Shown: positions 45,176-57,734, counted from the stretch's first letter. The stretch is 64,000 bases of DNA from Platanthera guangdongensis (GCA_039583875.1 CM077158.1:242591447-242655446), one strand, 5' to 3'. Numbers and translations are program-made. Notes: a model not told the origin generated them from the sequence alone.

Positions 45176-47416
45176 TTTGAAGAGATTAAGGACAAGCTGA
45201 CGTCCGCCCCCGTTTTACGACTCCCCGACTTTAGCAGAGCCTTTGAGGTCGCGTGTGACGCGTCAGGCGTAGGTATTGGAGGAGTGTTGAGTCAGGAGGG
45301 ACACCTGGTTTCTTACTTTAGTGAGAAACTGAATGAAGCCAAGCAAAAATACTCGAATTACGATCGAGAATTTTATGCTATTGTCCAGTCGCTGCGATAT
45401 TGGAGACACTACCTCCTTCCCCGGGAGTTTGTGTTGTATTCGGATCACCAGGCCCGACGCTACCTCGATTCTCAGAGGAAGCTGAGTCATCGTCATGCGA
45501 AGTGGGTAGAGTACTTGCAGGATTTCCACTACGTTCTCAAACATCGTGCCGGTGTTGAGAACAAGCCTGCCGACGCACTCAGTCGTCGAGTCTCTCTACT
45601 TCACACATTGCGGGCCCAGGTGGATGGTTTCGAGAGGATGATTGCGGACTATCCTACTTGCCCTGATTTTGCTGAGACCTACGCCGCATTATCTAGGGAC
45701 CCCCCGGATCCTGCTGAGGGGTTTCAGATCATCGATAGGTACTTGTTCCGGGGCTCCCGCTTGTGTGTGCCCAATACCTCGTATCGTGATTATTTAGTTT
45801 GGGAACTACACGCCGGGGGTGCCGCCGGCCATTTTGGGCGAGATAAGTCAATTGCTATGGTAGAGGATCGTTTCTATTGGCCGAGTTTGAAAAGGGATGT
45901 GGCTCGTATCGTTCGACACTGTCGTGTGTGCCAAACGGCCAAGGGAACAAAGCAGAACACGGGCTTATACACTCCTTTACCCGTTCCCCATCGTCCTTGG
46001 GAGGACATTAGTATGGACTTCGTGTTGGGACTTCCGCGCACTCTGCAGAAGCATGATTCTATTTTTGTTGTGGTCGACCGGTTCTCTAAGATGGCGCACT
46101 TTATTACGTGTAGTAAGACCGCCGATGCCCCCCGCGTCGCGGCCTTATTTATGAGAGAGGTGTTTAGATTACACGGTCTCCCAAAGTCCATTGTGTCCGA
46201 TCGGGATGTGCGGTTCATTAGTTACTTTTGGAAGACGTTATGGCGGAAGACGGGGACCACACTTAAGTTCTCTTCCGCATACCACCCTCAGACGGACGGT
46301 CAGACTGAGGTGGTAAATAGAAGCTTAGGTAACCTGCTGAGGTGTCTAGTTGGTGAACATGTGTCTAGCTGGGATTCAGTGTTCCCTATAGCTGAGTTTG
46401 CATACAATAGTTCCGTCAATAGGTCGACCGGTCTGAGTCCGTTTCAGGTAGTGTCAGGTTATGACCCTAGGAAGCCTATTGATCTTATACCAGTCCCGAC
46501 TGAGTCACGTCCTAGTGAGTCTGCTGAGTCCTTCACACGTCATTTGCATGAGTTGCATGAGTCTATCAGGCGTAAAATCAATTTAAGCAACGAACATTAT
46601 AAAGAACTGGTAGACAGACATAGGCGGGAGAAACATTTTCTGGTTGGCGAACAGGTGATGGTGCGAGTTCGTACGGAGCGACTCCCTCAGGGGCCTGCTA
46701 AGAAACTGAGCGCCAGGCGAATTGGTCCCTACACTGTTTTGAGGCGGATCGGGTTGAATGCTTATGAGCTGGACATTCCTGCGAGCATGGGTATTCACCC
46801 TGTGTTCAATATTGAGGACCTGACACCCTACTTTCCACCCCACGAGTACCCCGATCCCTACCTTGGCGGCCCTTCCGAGCCTCTACCACCACCCCGTTCT
46901 CCCACCACCCAGCCTCCACTTGATACCCACTTCCCCAGGAGTTCACCACCAGTGGCTTCACCTGTTGCACCACCACCATCACCGGACCACTTCTTCCGAG
47001 AGCAGAGGGTCGAGCAGATTACAGAGATCATTGCACATGAGTTCGTCCCCTCCACTGATGGACCCGTGTGCTGCTACTTAGTTCACTGGCTTGGGCATTC
47101 TTCCTCCGACGACACTTGGGTTGTTGCTGCTGAGCTTGATCGACTCGCCCCCGGGCTTCGACTACAGTACGACCATCTCCATTCATCGGAGATGAGGCTT
47201 TTCAGTCGGGGGGAGTTGATGGGGGACCATCTGGCGCACCTCGGCGCAAGGCGGACCCCACCTTCGTATATTCGCGCCGACGGACTTGATCGAACCGGCG
47301 ATCCGTTATCGTGGATGCGTCCGGCTCGCCGTTTAAATTCATTTTCATATATAGCACTTTGTATTTCGGATATTATTTTATATAGTTATGGGGACCGAAC
47401 CGCCGGCCAATCATAG
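45175..47416 (+). CDS. RNase H-integrase-chromodomain ORF of chromovirus C
   Basis: Long open frame of about 745 codons beginning at the deletion joint with the last part of RT (FEEIKDKLTSAPVLRLPDF). RNase H: CDASGVGIGGVL, YDREFYAIVQ, YSDHQA, NKPADALSRR. Integrase: zinc region HAGGAAGHFGRDK and CRVCQ, catalytic Asp in MDFVLGLP, Asp in VSDRDVRF and Glu in HPQTDGQTEVVNRS. GPY/F region RRIGPYTVLRRIGLNAYEL. Chromodomain near the end (EQITEIIAHEF, YLVHWLGHSSSDDTWV). The frame runs on 200 bp into the 3' LTR, adding about 66 residues. There is no own start codon or protease, so expression from this copy is doubtful. Confidence 0.85.
47205..47216 (+). other. Polypurine tract of chromovirus C
   Basis: GTCGGGGGGAGT directly before the 3' LTR (TGATGGGG). 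Confidence 0.7.
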
Positions 47417-48456
47417 CCGTCGATTCCGGTTGCCCTATCTTTGCTTTCTTATAAATAGAACACTAGGGCTGCAAGAATCCCTATTGCTGAAGTTTGAAGA
47501 AGGTCTTCTTCCTCGCTTCCGGTGATCATTCCGCGGTGCCGACGCCGTGGAGCCCCTTGGTGCCGACTCCTTGGGTAAGATTCCTATCCGTTCCTTGCTT
47601 CCTTCCCCCTACTAATCAGCCCACGCCACCCCATTTTCAGACCTAGCCGCCGCCCCTTCCTCCTCTAAATCCCAGCCGCCGGCCACCCGGTTTCCTCCTC
47701 CACACAGCCACGCCACCATCTTCTTCCCCCTTGCAACCCCACGCCGCCGGCCCCACTTCCCCCTACAGCCATCTTCCGCCGCCCCCCTCCTCAAGCCCCG
47801 CCATCAGCCACCACAAAACTCCCCCGTCAGCCCAGCCGCAGCCCCACCAACCCCTCTTGAAGCCCGCCGCCCCAAATCTGGGCTGATTCCATCAGATCCA
47901 GCCCGGCAGCCCCTACACCAGCCCCTCCTCCCTTCGACCAGCAACCACCAACCTTTCCCCACGTGGAGCCACCTTCCCCCTTGCCCGATCTAGTCCCGCA
48001 CCACCCGGAAGCCCCTTCCTTGCCTCCGAAATCTCAGATCTACACCGATTTCCTGCAGCCCTAAGTGTTTAGTTCAGATTTTGTCTATTTCATCTTTGGT
48101 GTTGTAATCATTATTTTGGTTTGAGATATTGTATGTTCTGTGCTGCTTGTGCCGTATTGGAACTACAGCCTGTTATCATCTGCCTGTGAAAATCTCTAAC
48201 CTTGCAGGGCACTTAATTCGCCGCGTGCTTGTTTTAGCTCTCCGTGCGGAGGAACGCTATTACCTAAATCGCTTAATGAAAATTATTTTCCTTAACATGA
48301 ATGAATGTGATGTTTGCTATTTTGTTTTGTTGCTTACTTTGATTTAGTGCCTGATTAATATTGTCCGTCATATAGCCGTTGGTTAGGGTGAGTCCAACCC
48401 CCCTCACGTCACTAGCAGGTGTCTTAGGAGATCACTACACAGCCTACCCTACATCA
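47217..48456 (+). mobile_element. 3' LTR of chromovirus C
   Basis: Near-identical to the 5' LTR; TATA box core at 47450-47457. The first 200 bp are also the end of the integrase-chromodomain frame. Confidence 0.9.
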
Positions 48457-48461
48457 GAATG

Positions 48462-48850
48462 TCTGGATGGAGGTTGAGACAAGTTGAATAGCTCTTTTGG
48501 GTCTATTATTTACATGCCAATTATTATATGTACTTACCATCTAATTTTGTGGATAGAGGCAGCTATTTTCCATGAATGAAGTTTTGTGAAAACACTCAAG
48601 TTATGTGATAAATAAGCCAAATGGTTGTAAAATTTAATCAACTTTATTTTTGCATCAAATTAGTTTTCTTTAAATAGTCCAGGAAAATAAAGAGTCCCTC
48701 TAAGCAGGGGAAAGAATTGGAGTCAGATTGAATTGAATATAAGAGATGTTTAGAAAGGAGTGAAAATTCAGATGTCTGGACTGCTTATTTCATTATTTTT
48801 ACTTCTAAACTTCATAATTTGCATGTTAATTATAACCTGCATGCATTTCA
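48462..48850. other. Intron 2 end, no gene seen
   Basis: AT-rich intron-like sequence between chromovirus C and exon 3; nothing recognised. Confidence 0.4.
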
Positions 48851-48853
48851 GAG

Positions 48854-48941
48854 ACATTGAAGTCAAAGAGGTTATTAGCGCAACATGTGACAGTGAGCAT
48901 CTTCGAGGCAATTGAAGCTATTTTGCAGTCCCTTGCGGCAA
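48854..48941 (+). CDS. Probable exon of the unrecognised host gene
   Basis: An acceptor (CATTTCAGAG) and a GTGTTT donor enclose an open frame reading LLAQHVTVSIFEAIEAILQS. Using the AG at 48852-48853 it continues exon 2 in phase 0. The helical, conserved-looking stretch supports coding. It ends with one extra base, and the next exon seen at 63674 does not continue that phase, so at least one exon is missing or unrecognised in between. Confidence 0.45.
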
Positions 48942-49182
48942 GTGTTTCTTTCGTTTCCATTTAATGTAATTAATTACCATGTTTAATTACTTTTTTCTTC
49001 TATTTATCTTACTGTTTGTTCTATAAGGAGAGCTGTCTATTTTGTGCACTCGATGAATGAACTATGTACTTTTTTGTAACTGTCGGATGGTTTAGAAGAC
49101 TTGATACCTCAAATAGAGGTCCAAGGTTTATTTATATAGGAGAGAAAACATACATGCTCAATTATAGGCAATGTGGGACTAA

Positions 49183-49186
<4 letters not shown>

Positions 49187-49250
<64 letters not shown>

Positions 49251-49262
49251 GCCCCCCCCCCC
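49187..49262. repeat. (AT)n microsatellite and C run
   Basis: About 30 TA units are followed by CGCCCCCCCCCCCC. The isoleucine-tyrosine frames across it are artefacts. Confidence 0.95.
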
Positions 49263-50761
49263 AATCCCTATATGAGTACCTATGAGTACCAATATTCATA
49301 TAAAGTCGTATTAGGGTCGTGGGAACTATCTAAACCTAACTTGTTACATATAAAGTTCATTCTAACTTCCTTAGTAAGAATATCTACAACATGATCTCTG
49401 GTTTTCACATGACTTGAAAGAAATAAGTCTTTAATACCTTTCCCTTACAAAGTGACAGTATATGAGGACTTAATTCAGACCCCACAAGAATTTCGTATCT
49501 AAGTTTATTTCAAGTTATTCTCCCCATGATGAAGTAAGGAGAGTGAGTATAAAATAAAACACGTAATATTTTTTTTTTGTAAATTTAAACCATACCTTCG
49601 CTTACTACTCGACGAATTCCTTCTTTTATTCATCAGTCATACAAACCTCTTTCGGAACACTCAAAATTGCATCAATTACCTAAAATGATAAACCACGACG
49701 GATTTATTCATAAAAATATGATTAAACGGGTAACATACCTCTTTAACTGTTGTACATGCATCCAAGAAATATCAGTATCAATATGCACAAGTTTTTAATT
49801 TTCAATATAACAGTAAGTAAGAAAATGTAGCGTCAGTAAACAAGATACAATGTTTATGCAATGATAGTTTTGCATTCATTCTATTTATTCGTTCTTCATT
49901 GTTCTTCAAGTTACTTTTCATTTCTTTGCATTCTTTATTCATATACTTTTCATTAATTCTTACATTTAGTCTATTCATAATTCATGTGAAGATTTCCATT
50001 CATCACCAATTGTCGTTCTTATTCAATTCATGTTCATTTATACTCGATCTTCAGTCGTATTCATTCTTCGTTCATATCTCATGTGATTCACTTTCAATTG
50101 TCAGAATCTTCATCCATATTCAATAATCTGATTTAAATTTCTCATTATCTTTTTTTTGTATTAATCTAGGAAATCGTAAGGGTAATTGTAGTTTCATCCC
50201 TTCTTGATCTTCCACGACATCTTGACCTTCAACACCTCATATACATCTCAAAAGTATTCTTCTACAGGGTATTCACACCCCCTACGGTTATCAGATTAGT
50301 TCATATCATTTCTTATGCATCGATGCGTATTGTCTTTTATTCATATTATATCTTTTCTTTCTTCTTATGTTCTTATATACGTAGATATATTCATTTTCCA
50401 TATCAGTGTTTGAGTCGAATTCTCGTGTCATTACATTTTGTATTTAAAATTTTCCATCAGAATTCCTTCATTGCTTCATTGTTATTATTTCAAATTTAGC
50501 ATCTTTTCAAGGTTCTCATTCTTTCAATTTCATGTCATATTTAGCAATAAAATATGTTCCGTGTGAAAAAGCTATCCAGATGTATTCTAAAATTAATTTA
50601 AAGCCACAGATAATTAAATAGGTAAGTACTCACATTATTTCTCTTCTCTTTTAGCGTTCTTTGAATTTTCGTCATATTTAGCATTTGCTGTCATCTTTCG
50701 TGATATCTGTTATTAAGCAAATTTAGGCAAGAAATCTCTAAATCACAATTCTATTAAATTG
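49263..50761. other. Intron sequence, T-rich, no gene seen
   Basis: AT-rich stretch with many TTCATTC/TTCATT words (49870-50560). No domain or terminal structure found. Confidence 0.4.
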
Positions 50762-50766
50762 CATTA

Positions 50767-50946
50767 TGTAGAGAAAGATCCAAACCTTGTATACACTTCT
50801 TGAATACCAAAAACAAGTATGAGTACAAATATATAGGAGAGAGGTGAGTAAGATCTAGTTATATAAATAATGTGAGATTAAACACAAAATTCTACATGAA
50901 CCAAGTTAATGGCCCAATACATTATTTTTCCTAGTATTCTCTAATA
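50767..50946 (-). mobile_element. 3' LTR of Copia F
   Basis: 180 bp; its minus-strand start reads TATTAG instead of TGTTAG. GCGGGGGAA, a polypurine tract, lies just before it on the minus strand (50948-50956). Confidence 0.85.
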
Positions 50947-53900
50947 TTCCCCCGCAAGCTGGAGCGTACAAGTCGTAGGCACCAATCTTGGACAAGAACT
51001 GATAGTAGAGATGTCGTGGTAAGGCCTTGGTGAGGATGTCAGCAACTTGCTGAGCAGCGAGAACATGTGTTAACTCTATCTTCTTCAACTGAGCCTTCTC
51101 CCAAATGAAATGACAGTCAACTTTAATATGTTTTGTCCTTTCATAGAAGACCGGATTCTTGGCAATGTGTATAGCAGCTTGACTGTCGCAAAATAAAGTG
51201 GCAGGTGAGGAGAGCTTGACTCCTAGATCATCAAGGATACCCTCAAGCCATATGAGCTCAGATACAACTGTTGCCATCGATCGATACTCGTCCTCTCCAG
51301 ATGAGTGAGCAACCACAGACTGTTTCTTGCCGCGCCATGTAATAAGATGTCCTCCAAAGTAAGTGCAGTATCCACTTGTGGAACGACGGTCATCCAACGA
51401 GCCAGCATAATCAACATCAAGTATGCAATCAAATACAAGGGAGACGAAAAAATCTTGTATACAAGTTCTTATCCAGGAGCAGTCTTCAAGTATCGAATAA
51501 TACGTTCGACTGCCTGAAGATGAGAGATACGTGGCTCATGCATAAATCGACTGACAACTCCAACAACAAATGATGTATCAGGTCTCATAACAGTGAGATA
51601 TATCAGCTTTCCCACAAGACGACGATAATACTCTGGATTCAGAAGGAGCAAATCAGAGTCCGAGGCATGAGCACAAAGCTTGTGATTGATATCCACGGGA
51701 GTATCAGTAGGCTTGCATCCAGAATAGCCCGCATCATGAAGTAAGTCAAGACAATACTTTCTCTGAGATAACATAAGCTCATCAGGTCTCCGAGCCACTT
51801 CGAGACCAAGAAAATATCGAAGGATTCTCAGGTCCTTTGTTTGAAACACAGTCGTCAGATGCTGTTTGATCATCCTTATTCCTGGAATATCGTCTTCTGT
51901 AATCAAAATATCATCCACATATACTAACATAATCACTGCGCCTGTTGGACGATGACGAGTGAACATAGATAAGTTAGCCGAGCTCCGAGTGAACCCAACA
52001 ACACTAATGGTCTTACTAAATTTATCAAATCATGCTCGAGTAAATTGTTTTCGACCATAAAGAGACTTCTTCAGACAACAGACAAGAGACTCCCCCGTGA
52101 TCTCAAACTCGGGAGGTTGCTGTATATAAACGGTCTCCTGTAAATCGCCATTAAGAAAAACATTTTTGACATCCAGTTGGTGCAATAACCAGTGGCGGTG
52201 AATCGCGAGGGAGATCAACAAACGAACAAAATTGAATTTAGCGACTGGAGTAAAAGTCTCATCATAATCCAGACCTTGTTGTTGAGTGAAACCGCGAGCT
52301 ACTAGACGAGCTTTCAAACGGTGAACCGTCCCATCTGGACCCTATTTGACGACAAACACCCACTTACATCCCACACAAGATTGTCCAGGAGGAAGCGAGA
52401 CCAGATCCCATGTGTGGTTTGCTCAAAGAGCAGACATTTCCTCGTCCATAGCCACCCGCCACCCGGGATGTTGGAGAGCCTCCTGCACAGAATTAGGGGT
52501 GGAAATAGAGGATAAAGAAAGAGCACTTTGCCAGAGTTCCGGAGAGAGGCGGTGAAAAGAGACATAGTTGGCCAGCGGGTGGGCAGTGGAACCTGTTGCC
52601 GGATCCGCAGACTGCAAAACATCATTAGAGCTCGGCATCTCCCGTAGAGTAGTAGACGAAGAAGGACGTCGAGTGTACACACAGATGATAGGTGGTTTAG
52701 GTGGGATTGGTGTGGGAAGGAGAGGTGAAAGGTTTGAATGAACAGGGATAGCAGGCCGCAGAAGTGGTGGCGCAAGTGGAGAATCAGCTGGTTGAGAGTA
52801 ATATGGTTGATCTTCGAGGAAGATGACATCAACAGAAGTAACAACCTTGCGATTCTTGGGAGAAAAGCAAACGTAGCTCTTCTGAGTCCGAGAGTAACCC
52901 TCAAACATATATTTAGTGTCACGTGGAATAAGTTTGTCAGTGGACGGGTCAAGATGATGAGCAAAGCACACGCAGCCAAACACGCGAGGGGTGATGGAGA
53001 AAGGAGGTTTGGAGGGAAAAAGAAGATTGAAGGGAACCACAAAATTGAGAATAGAGGAAGACATGCAGTTAGTAAGGCTCTGTTTGGGACAGCTCGCGAT
53101 TGAAAAGCTGCTGTCCGGATAGAGCTGTTTAAAATAGATCTCTGGGGAGCAGTTTTGAAAAACTGCAGAGTGTTTGGGTGTTCTGTGCGCTCGAAGTGCG
53201 CTCGTAATCACCGGAGGAAGGACGTTGGAGGAGGCCGTCCGGGGCTCGGAATCGCCGGAGGAAGGCCGTCCGGCCTCTAAGCATGTTCCAACTGAAGAAT
53301 CATTAGATTTCAAAACTTGAGAGAGAAAGCTATTTTGCAGGAGCAGAAGCAAAATCTGGAAAGCTGCAAAAAGCTCCAAGATTTTTGAAAAGCTCTTCAC
53401 AAAGCTGTCCCAAACACATATAATTAGCTCTGGCTGGAATAGAGATTTTCCAGCCTTAGATAAGAGTGCAGACGGTAGAAACCGCAAAATTCCAATACTG
53501 TTTGGGAACATTCATTTGAATTATAAGAGAGTGGGTGACCTCAAGCAGGTGACTATTCTTGCGTTCAGTAACGCCATTTTGTTTGGGGGGAGTATAGGCA
53601 CACGAGGTTTGATGGATGATCCCAAACTCAGCAAATAGGTGTGGCATGACTAATGTATTCACGGGTATTATCAGTGCGGAGGGTTTTAATTGTAGTGGAA
53701 ACTGGTTGCGAGTTTCAATGAAAAAAGTACAGAATACACCAAGGTACTTCAGAGCGGTCACGAAGGAGATACAGCCAGGTCACCCGAGAGTAGTCATCTA
53801 CAAATGTGACAAGAGTAACAATATCCAAAAACATTAGCAATTTTGTAGGGTCCTCAAATATGAGAGTGTACTAGATCAAAGTGAGCAGGACTCCGAGTAG

Positions 53901-54440
53901 TATGTGGTGAGAACGTAGACCGATGATGTTTCTCATAGATACAAAACTCACACGTGAACACTTGGAGGGACACTTCGAGAAGAGATTTTCTGAGTATGTT
54001 TAGAGGAGCGTGACCAAGACGTCGATGTCAATCAAGAGAGCTAATAGTGGACAACACCGTTGGGGGAGAGGGGTCAAGGATATAGAGATCATTCGACAAA
54101 TGCCCTTTTCCGATGATAGTCTGCGTCTTGCGATCCTGCACAACACACAAGTTGAAAGAAAAAATTACATTACAATCAAGATCAGTAGTGAGACGACCAA
54201 TAGAGAGAAGGTTGAAAGGAGAGCCCAGAACATGAAAGCAGATCGTAGAGTAATGGAGGGAGTAAGGTGAATATCTGCCGCTCCAGAAACGGGAATGCTG
54301 TCCCCACTATCAACAACGATGAACTTGGGATGCACATAGTTCAAATATTGTGATGGTTTCTGTGAGGTAATGTGGTGAGATATCATGTAATCCAAAATCC
54401 AGGATGAGCTCTGGGCAACGCAGGTGGTACCACCATCGGA
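50906..54440 (-). pseudogene. Copia F pol remnant
   Basis: Pieces of a copia pol in several frames. Protease region near 54395 (SSSWILDYMISHHIT; the catalytic DSG is lost). Integrase tail 53761-53456 (TPPKQNGVTERKNSHLLEVT), continued after a MITE by SSILNFVVPFNLLFP and GYSRTQKSYVCFSP (53070-52840). RT: DETFTPVAKF and HQLDVKNVFLNGDLQE (52317-52030), then LVYVDDILI (about 51930). RNase H: DDRRSTSGYC, LFCDSQAAIHIAKNP and HVLAAQQVADILTKALP (51397-50950). Small LTRs and these motifs do not allow a safe lineage call. Confidence 0.85.
53070..53460. mobile_element. MITE inserted in the integrase of Copia F
   Basis: It separates two parts of the integrase that would otherwise be adjacent. Ends: TAAGGCTCTGTTTGGGACAG on the left and (reverse complement) TAAGGCTGG on the right, with a second GTGTTTGGGACAGC 45 bp inside the right end. 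The centre has repeated CGCCGGAGGAAGG and GGCCGTCCGG words. The target duplication is not clear. Confidence 0.6.
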
Positions 54441-54479
54441 AATATAGACACCACAGAGCCCGGAGGACAGCTGAACATC

Positions 54480-55388
54480 TTGCAAGGAACAGTCTGCATC
54501 GGTCACGGTTACAATGCACCAACGACAAGAAAGGTCATGACCAGCGGATAGAAGAGAGCCCGCAGCACATAGAAACAAGCCGCGACGGTTAGAGACAGAC
54601 CACACCAAGATCAAAAACGACGAATAGGCACCAGACTGTGCGGTTAGAAGCAAACCACAACAAGATCGGTAGAAGCAGTCTGTGAGACAGCCCGCAGCAG
54701 TCACAGTGACAACGTACCAGCGATAAGAAAAGTTACGACCAGCCAATAGAAGAGAGCCCGCAACAAATAGAAATAAGCCGCGACGGTTAGAGGCAGACTG
54801 CACCAAGATCAAAAATGACGAACAGGCACCAGACCGTGCGGTTAGAAGCAAACCACAACAAGATCGGTAGAAGCAGTCCGCGGGAACAGCCAAGTCGAGC
54901 CGAGAAGCGGGAAGCAACAAGGCAGACGACAAGAGAAGAGCGGCAACGCAAGAAAGAACTTCTTGCGACAAGAGCAATAAGATTCCTTGCAACAAGGAGA
55001 CCGCGCAGCAAGGAAAGAGGCCCCAGCGATAAGACCGAGAAGAGGTTGTCCGACAAGAAGAGAAAGGTGCTCGCAGCGGACAGAGACAGGTCGCAGTGAG
55101 TCGAACTTGAGGCCAGGCGATTAGATCTAATCGCCGGAAGGGGGAAACCGCAACGGGTAGAGAGCAACCCGTGGCGGTTAAGAAAATCTAACCGCATGGG
55201 AGTGGGGTCCATGTGCCAGAAGGATGAAGGCTATAAAAGAGCGTAGAAGAGAAAGAAGAGGTGGATACACGGGAGAGAAGAAGGATGCGGTTAGAAAAGA
55301 AGGAAGCCGCAAAGCAGTGCGGTTAAGCAGTAAAACAGACCTCCCGGTTAACAGGAGGACTGAGCGGTTAGAGAGAAAACTGGCCGAA
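54480..55388 (-). repeat. GCGGTTAG-rich leader of Copia F
   Basis: Between the primer site and the protease remnant, where gag should be, lies a stretch with about ten GCGGTTA(G/A) words and several TAACCGC or ACCGCAAC words. Part of it is a tandem duplication with period 198 bp (CGACGGTTAG at 54583 and 54781). Minus-strand frames through it are repeat artefacts. Confidence 0.7.
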
Positions 55389-55404
55389 CCTCGCTTTGAT
55401 ACCA
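55389..55404 (-). other. Primer binding site of Copia F
   Basis: Minus-strand TGGTATCAAAGCGAGG directly follows the 5' LTR end (TCTGCA). It matches initiator-Met tRNA apart from one or two bases. Confidence 0.8.
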
Positions 55405-55584
55405 TGCAGAGAAAGATTCAAACCTTGTATATAATTCTTGAATACCAAAAAACAAGTATGTGTATAAATATATAGGTGAGAGGAGAGTAAGATCTAGCTA
55501 TACAAACAATGTGGGACTAAACACAAAATTCTACATGGGTCAAGTTAATGGGCCAATACATTATTTTTTGTATATTCTCTAACA
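55405..55584 (-). mobile_element. 5' LTR of Copia F
   Basis: 180 bp from TGTTAGAG (55584) to TCTGCA (55405), with a TATA-like TATAAATATATAGG on the plus strand near 55460. Too short for a motif array; the array of this element is in the leader instead. Confidence 0.85.
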
Positions 55585-55589
55585 CATTA

Positions 55590-56241
55590 AATGAAATTTA
55601 GTAAATGAAAGTTTATTAAAATAATCCAATTTCATCTAAAAATCTACCCACATAAATTTTCTATCAATTCCAGCCAATCATCAACCATGGTCCCTGAATA
55701 AACCTATTCCCAAAAATGTTAAATTTTTTCCAATTCAAACCTCCAAGATATAGAGTTGTCGTCGATCAACATGAATAAATATATACAACTTGAAATCACT
55801 AATTCCAACCACAAAACACACATTTTATCATTTCACTTGAATACTTTACGAAAACAATATCATAACTATTTCTATAAATTTCCCCCAATCCAAACAGTCA
55901 ATACAGCCATCCAGCCACAATAAAATTCAGTCTTGGGATTAACTTAATTATTCTTCTTAGTCATTAATCCTCACATGCCAACTTCAAATCAACGATAACT
56001 TTAGTTCGCCATCCAATGTATATAAGATTAAACCCTAAATCAAAATCAGTTTTATAGTTAGGTTCTTGTCATACACAACAAAATAATAATAGCTGGTCAC
56101 CACCAATTAATTTCCAAATCAAAACTTTTCCCAAATCTGGCACTTTGCTCTTGCAAAAAAATTCAGCATCTAGGAGTAGTAAAGAAGAGGAAAACCCTAA
56201 TTTCTTTTTGTACCATTACTTTGTTTATGATGTCACTCCAT
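55590..56241. other. Intron sequence, no gene seen
   Basis: AT-rich sequence, no repeat or domain recognised. Confidence 0.4.
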
Positions 56242-57730
56242 GATGGAGATTGTCGTCAAACTATGTGTCGCCATTCGGCGGGGCCCACTATTGTATATTC
56301 GGGCAGGTGGCGATGATCGGATTGGTGATTCGAGACCGCGAGCGCATCCGGCTTGTCGTGCTATTATTTTTTAAGATTTGTTTTTGGTGTTTTAGAACCT
56401 CGGAAGTAACGGTCAATCATAGTTGTTCACGTCCGGTGCCTAACTGCCCCGTCTTGTTCTAAGTAGGGGCGGGTGTTGCAGTTTAGAGGGATTGCTTGTA
56501 TTGTGAGAGATTTCAGACCAGCAATTCGATTGTGGTGCGATGCCGCGAGACCCTAGGGTGCGACGTCCCAGTTCATTTTTCATTCTTTTGTTTCCAATCA
56601 CTTTTCCCGTGAAGTGCCACCCTAAATTTGTGATTTCCTCCCTTAAACCGCTATACACTTCTCATAACCACCACTATTCATCATTGCTCCCCAGATCCTC
56701 TCAATCTCATCCCCTCAAATTTTAGTTTCACGTAACATCCATTCCTAAGCCACACGATCCCAGTCTACTCATCGTCTTCCTCCCTCCTCCCGCACGCCTA
56801 CAATCGCTAGTCTCGACGCCTCTCCCCTCTCGTGGATCCTCTGGCAAGCCCCGATAGCATCTCCCCCTTCATCTCCATGACGCCTCCTCCCGTATTTGAC
56901 CCCGCCATTCCTTCTCATGTAAACTATATGCAACAACCCAAACTTCCTGTCGCCATTCCGCACCTCCACTCCCCTTGGATCCGATCGGCCATCCTCTTCT
57001 ATCGTTGTCTCTGTTCCTGTCATTGAACCACCATCGAAGAATGCAAATCTCACATCTCTCAACCTCCATCACAACTACTTCCCTCAGACTTCCTACTACT
57101 CGCCTTGTTCTACCGCAACCATCCCCCCTCTATATCTATACTAATCCCCCATCCTCCTCTCGGACGTGGATCCACCAGCCAGAGCCTCCATTCCCACCCC
57201 GTCTGAAGTTCAGCAGCCACAACAGAGAGCCCAAAGCTACCCTCCTTCAGATTTTCCTACCAGTCCCGTGTCAACCTTTGTATCATATAGTTAACTTCAT
57301 CACCACGCAGCAGTTGTCCGCTATCGTATGCCCGCTGTCGGATTGCCATTACTACGCAACGTATTATTGTGCTGTGTTTATTTGCTTCATTATTGAATAT
57401 TTGAAAATATTTTATATTTGTTTGAGAATTTGGCTCATTGCGTAGTTTTTTGTACTTTCCTTTTATCCTATCAAGTTTATTTGTGGAGGTTTGTAGTCGA
57501 AAGCACCTCATGCACAACCGAATGTGACATTGCTCAGTCACTTGGAATTCAAGTTTACCTTATGATTAATTTACCGAGCTTATAAAAATATAACTGTTAA
57601 GTTTTATTTCCGAGTTGAAATGAAATTGCACATACATCATTTTGGTTCGAGTCATTGAGTCTGTCTTGCATTTTCACTTTGGGTTACATTAGTGTCAGCA
57701 CACCCCTGTTACACGACCTACCCTACGTCA
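56242..57730 (+). mobile_element. 5' LTR of chromovirus D
   Basis: It begins TGATGGAGATTG and ends CTACGTCA. The first 250 bp match the LTR of chromovirus C (GGGGCCCACTATTGTATATTCG against the corresponding C sequence) at a clearly lower level, so D is an older relative. A pyrimidine-rich middle (56720-57230) is shared in character with C. Confidence 0.75.
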
Positions 57731-57734
57731 AATT

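Larger units (their letters stand above)
42728..48456 (+). mobile_element. Chromovirus C: Ty3/gypsy element lacking PR and RT
   Basis: Two LTRs (42728-43968 and 47217-48456) that I count as differing at about two dozen of 1,240 positions (about 2 %). Flanks AAATG (42723-42727) and GAATG (48457-48461) are a target duplication with one mismatch. Internal part: primer site, gag, then directly RNase H, integrase and chromodomain. Protease and most of RT are deleted at about 45170, so it is non-autonomous. It lies in intron 2 of the host gene. Confidence 0.9.
50767..55584 (-). mobile_element. Copia F: complete but decayed element, CATTA duplication
   Basis: 180-bp LTRs at both ends (50767-50946, 55405-55584), flanked by a perfect 5-bp duplication CATTA (50762-50766 and 55585-55589). 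The LTRs differ at about one position in ten, so it is older than chromovirus C. The internal region has a motif-rich leader, remnants of protease, integrase, RT and RNase H, and a MITE. No gag was found. It lies in the large intron of the host gene. Confidence 0.9.

Noticed and set aside
49064..49394. Ile-Tyr repeat proteins
   Set aside because: Translation of an (AT)n microsatellite.
54165..55405. Long minus-strand hydrophobic frame before the Copia F protease
   Set aside because: It reads through a 198-bp tandem duplication of GCGGTTAG-rich leader; the apparent protein repeat follows the DNA repeat and has no gag features.
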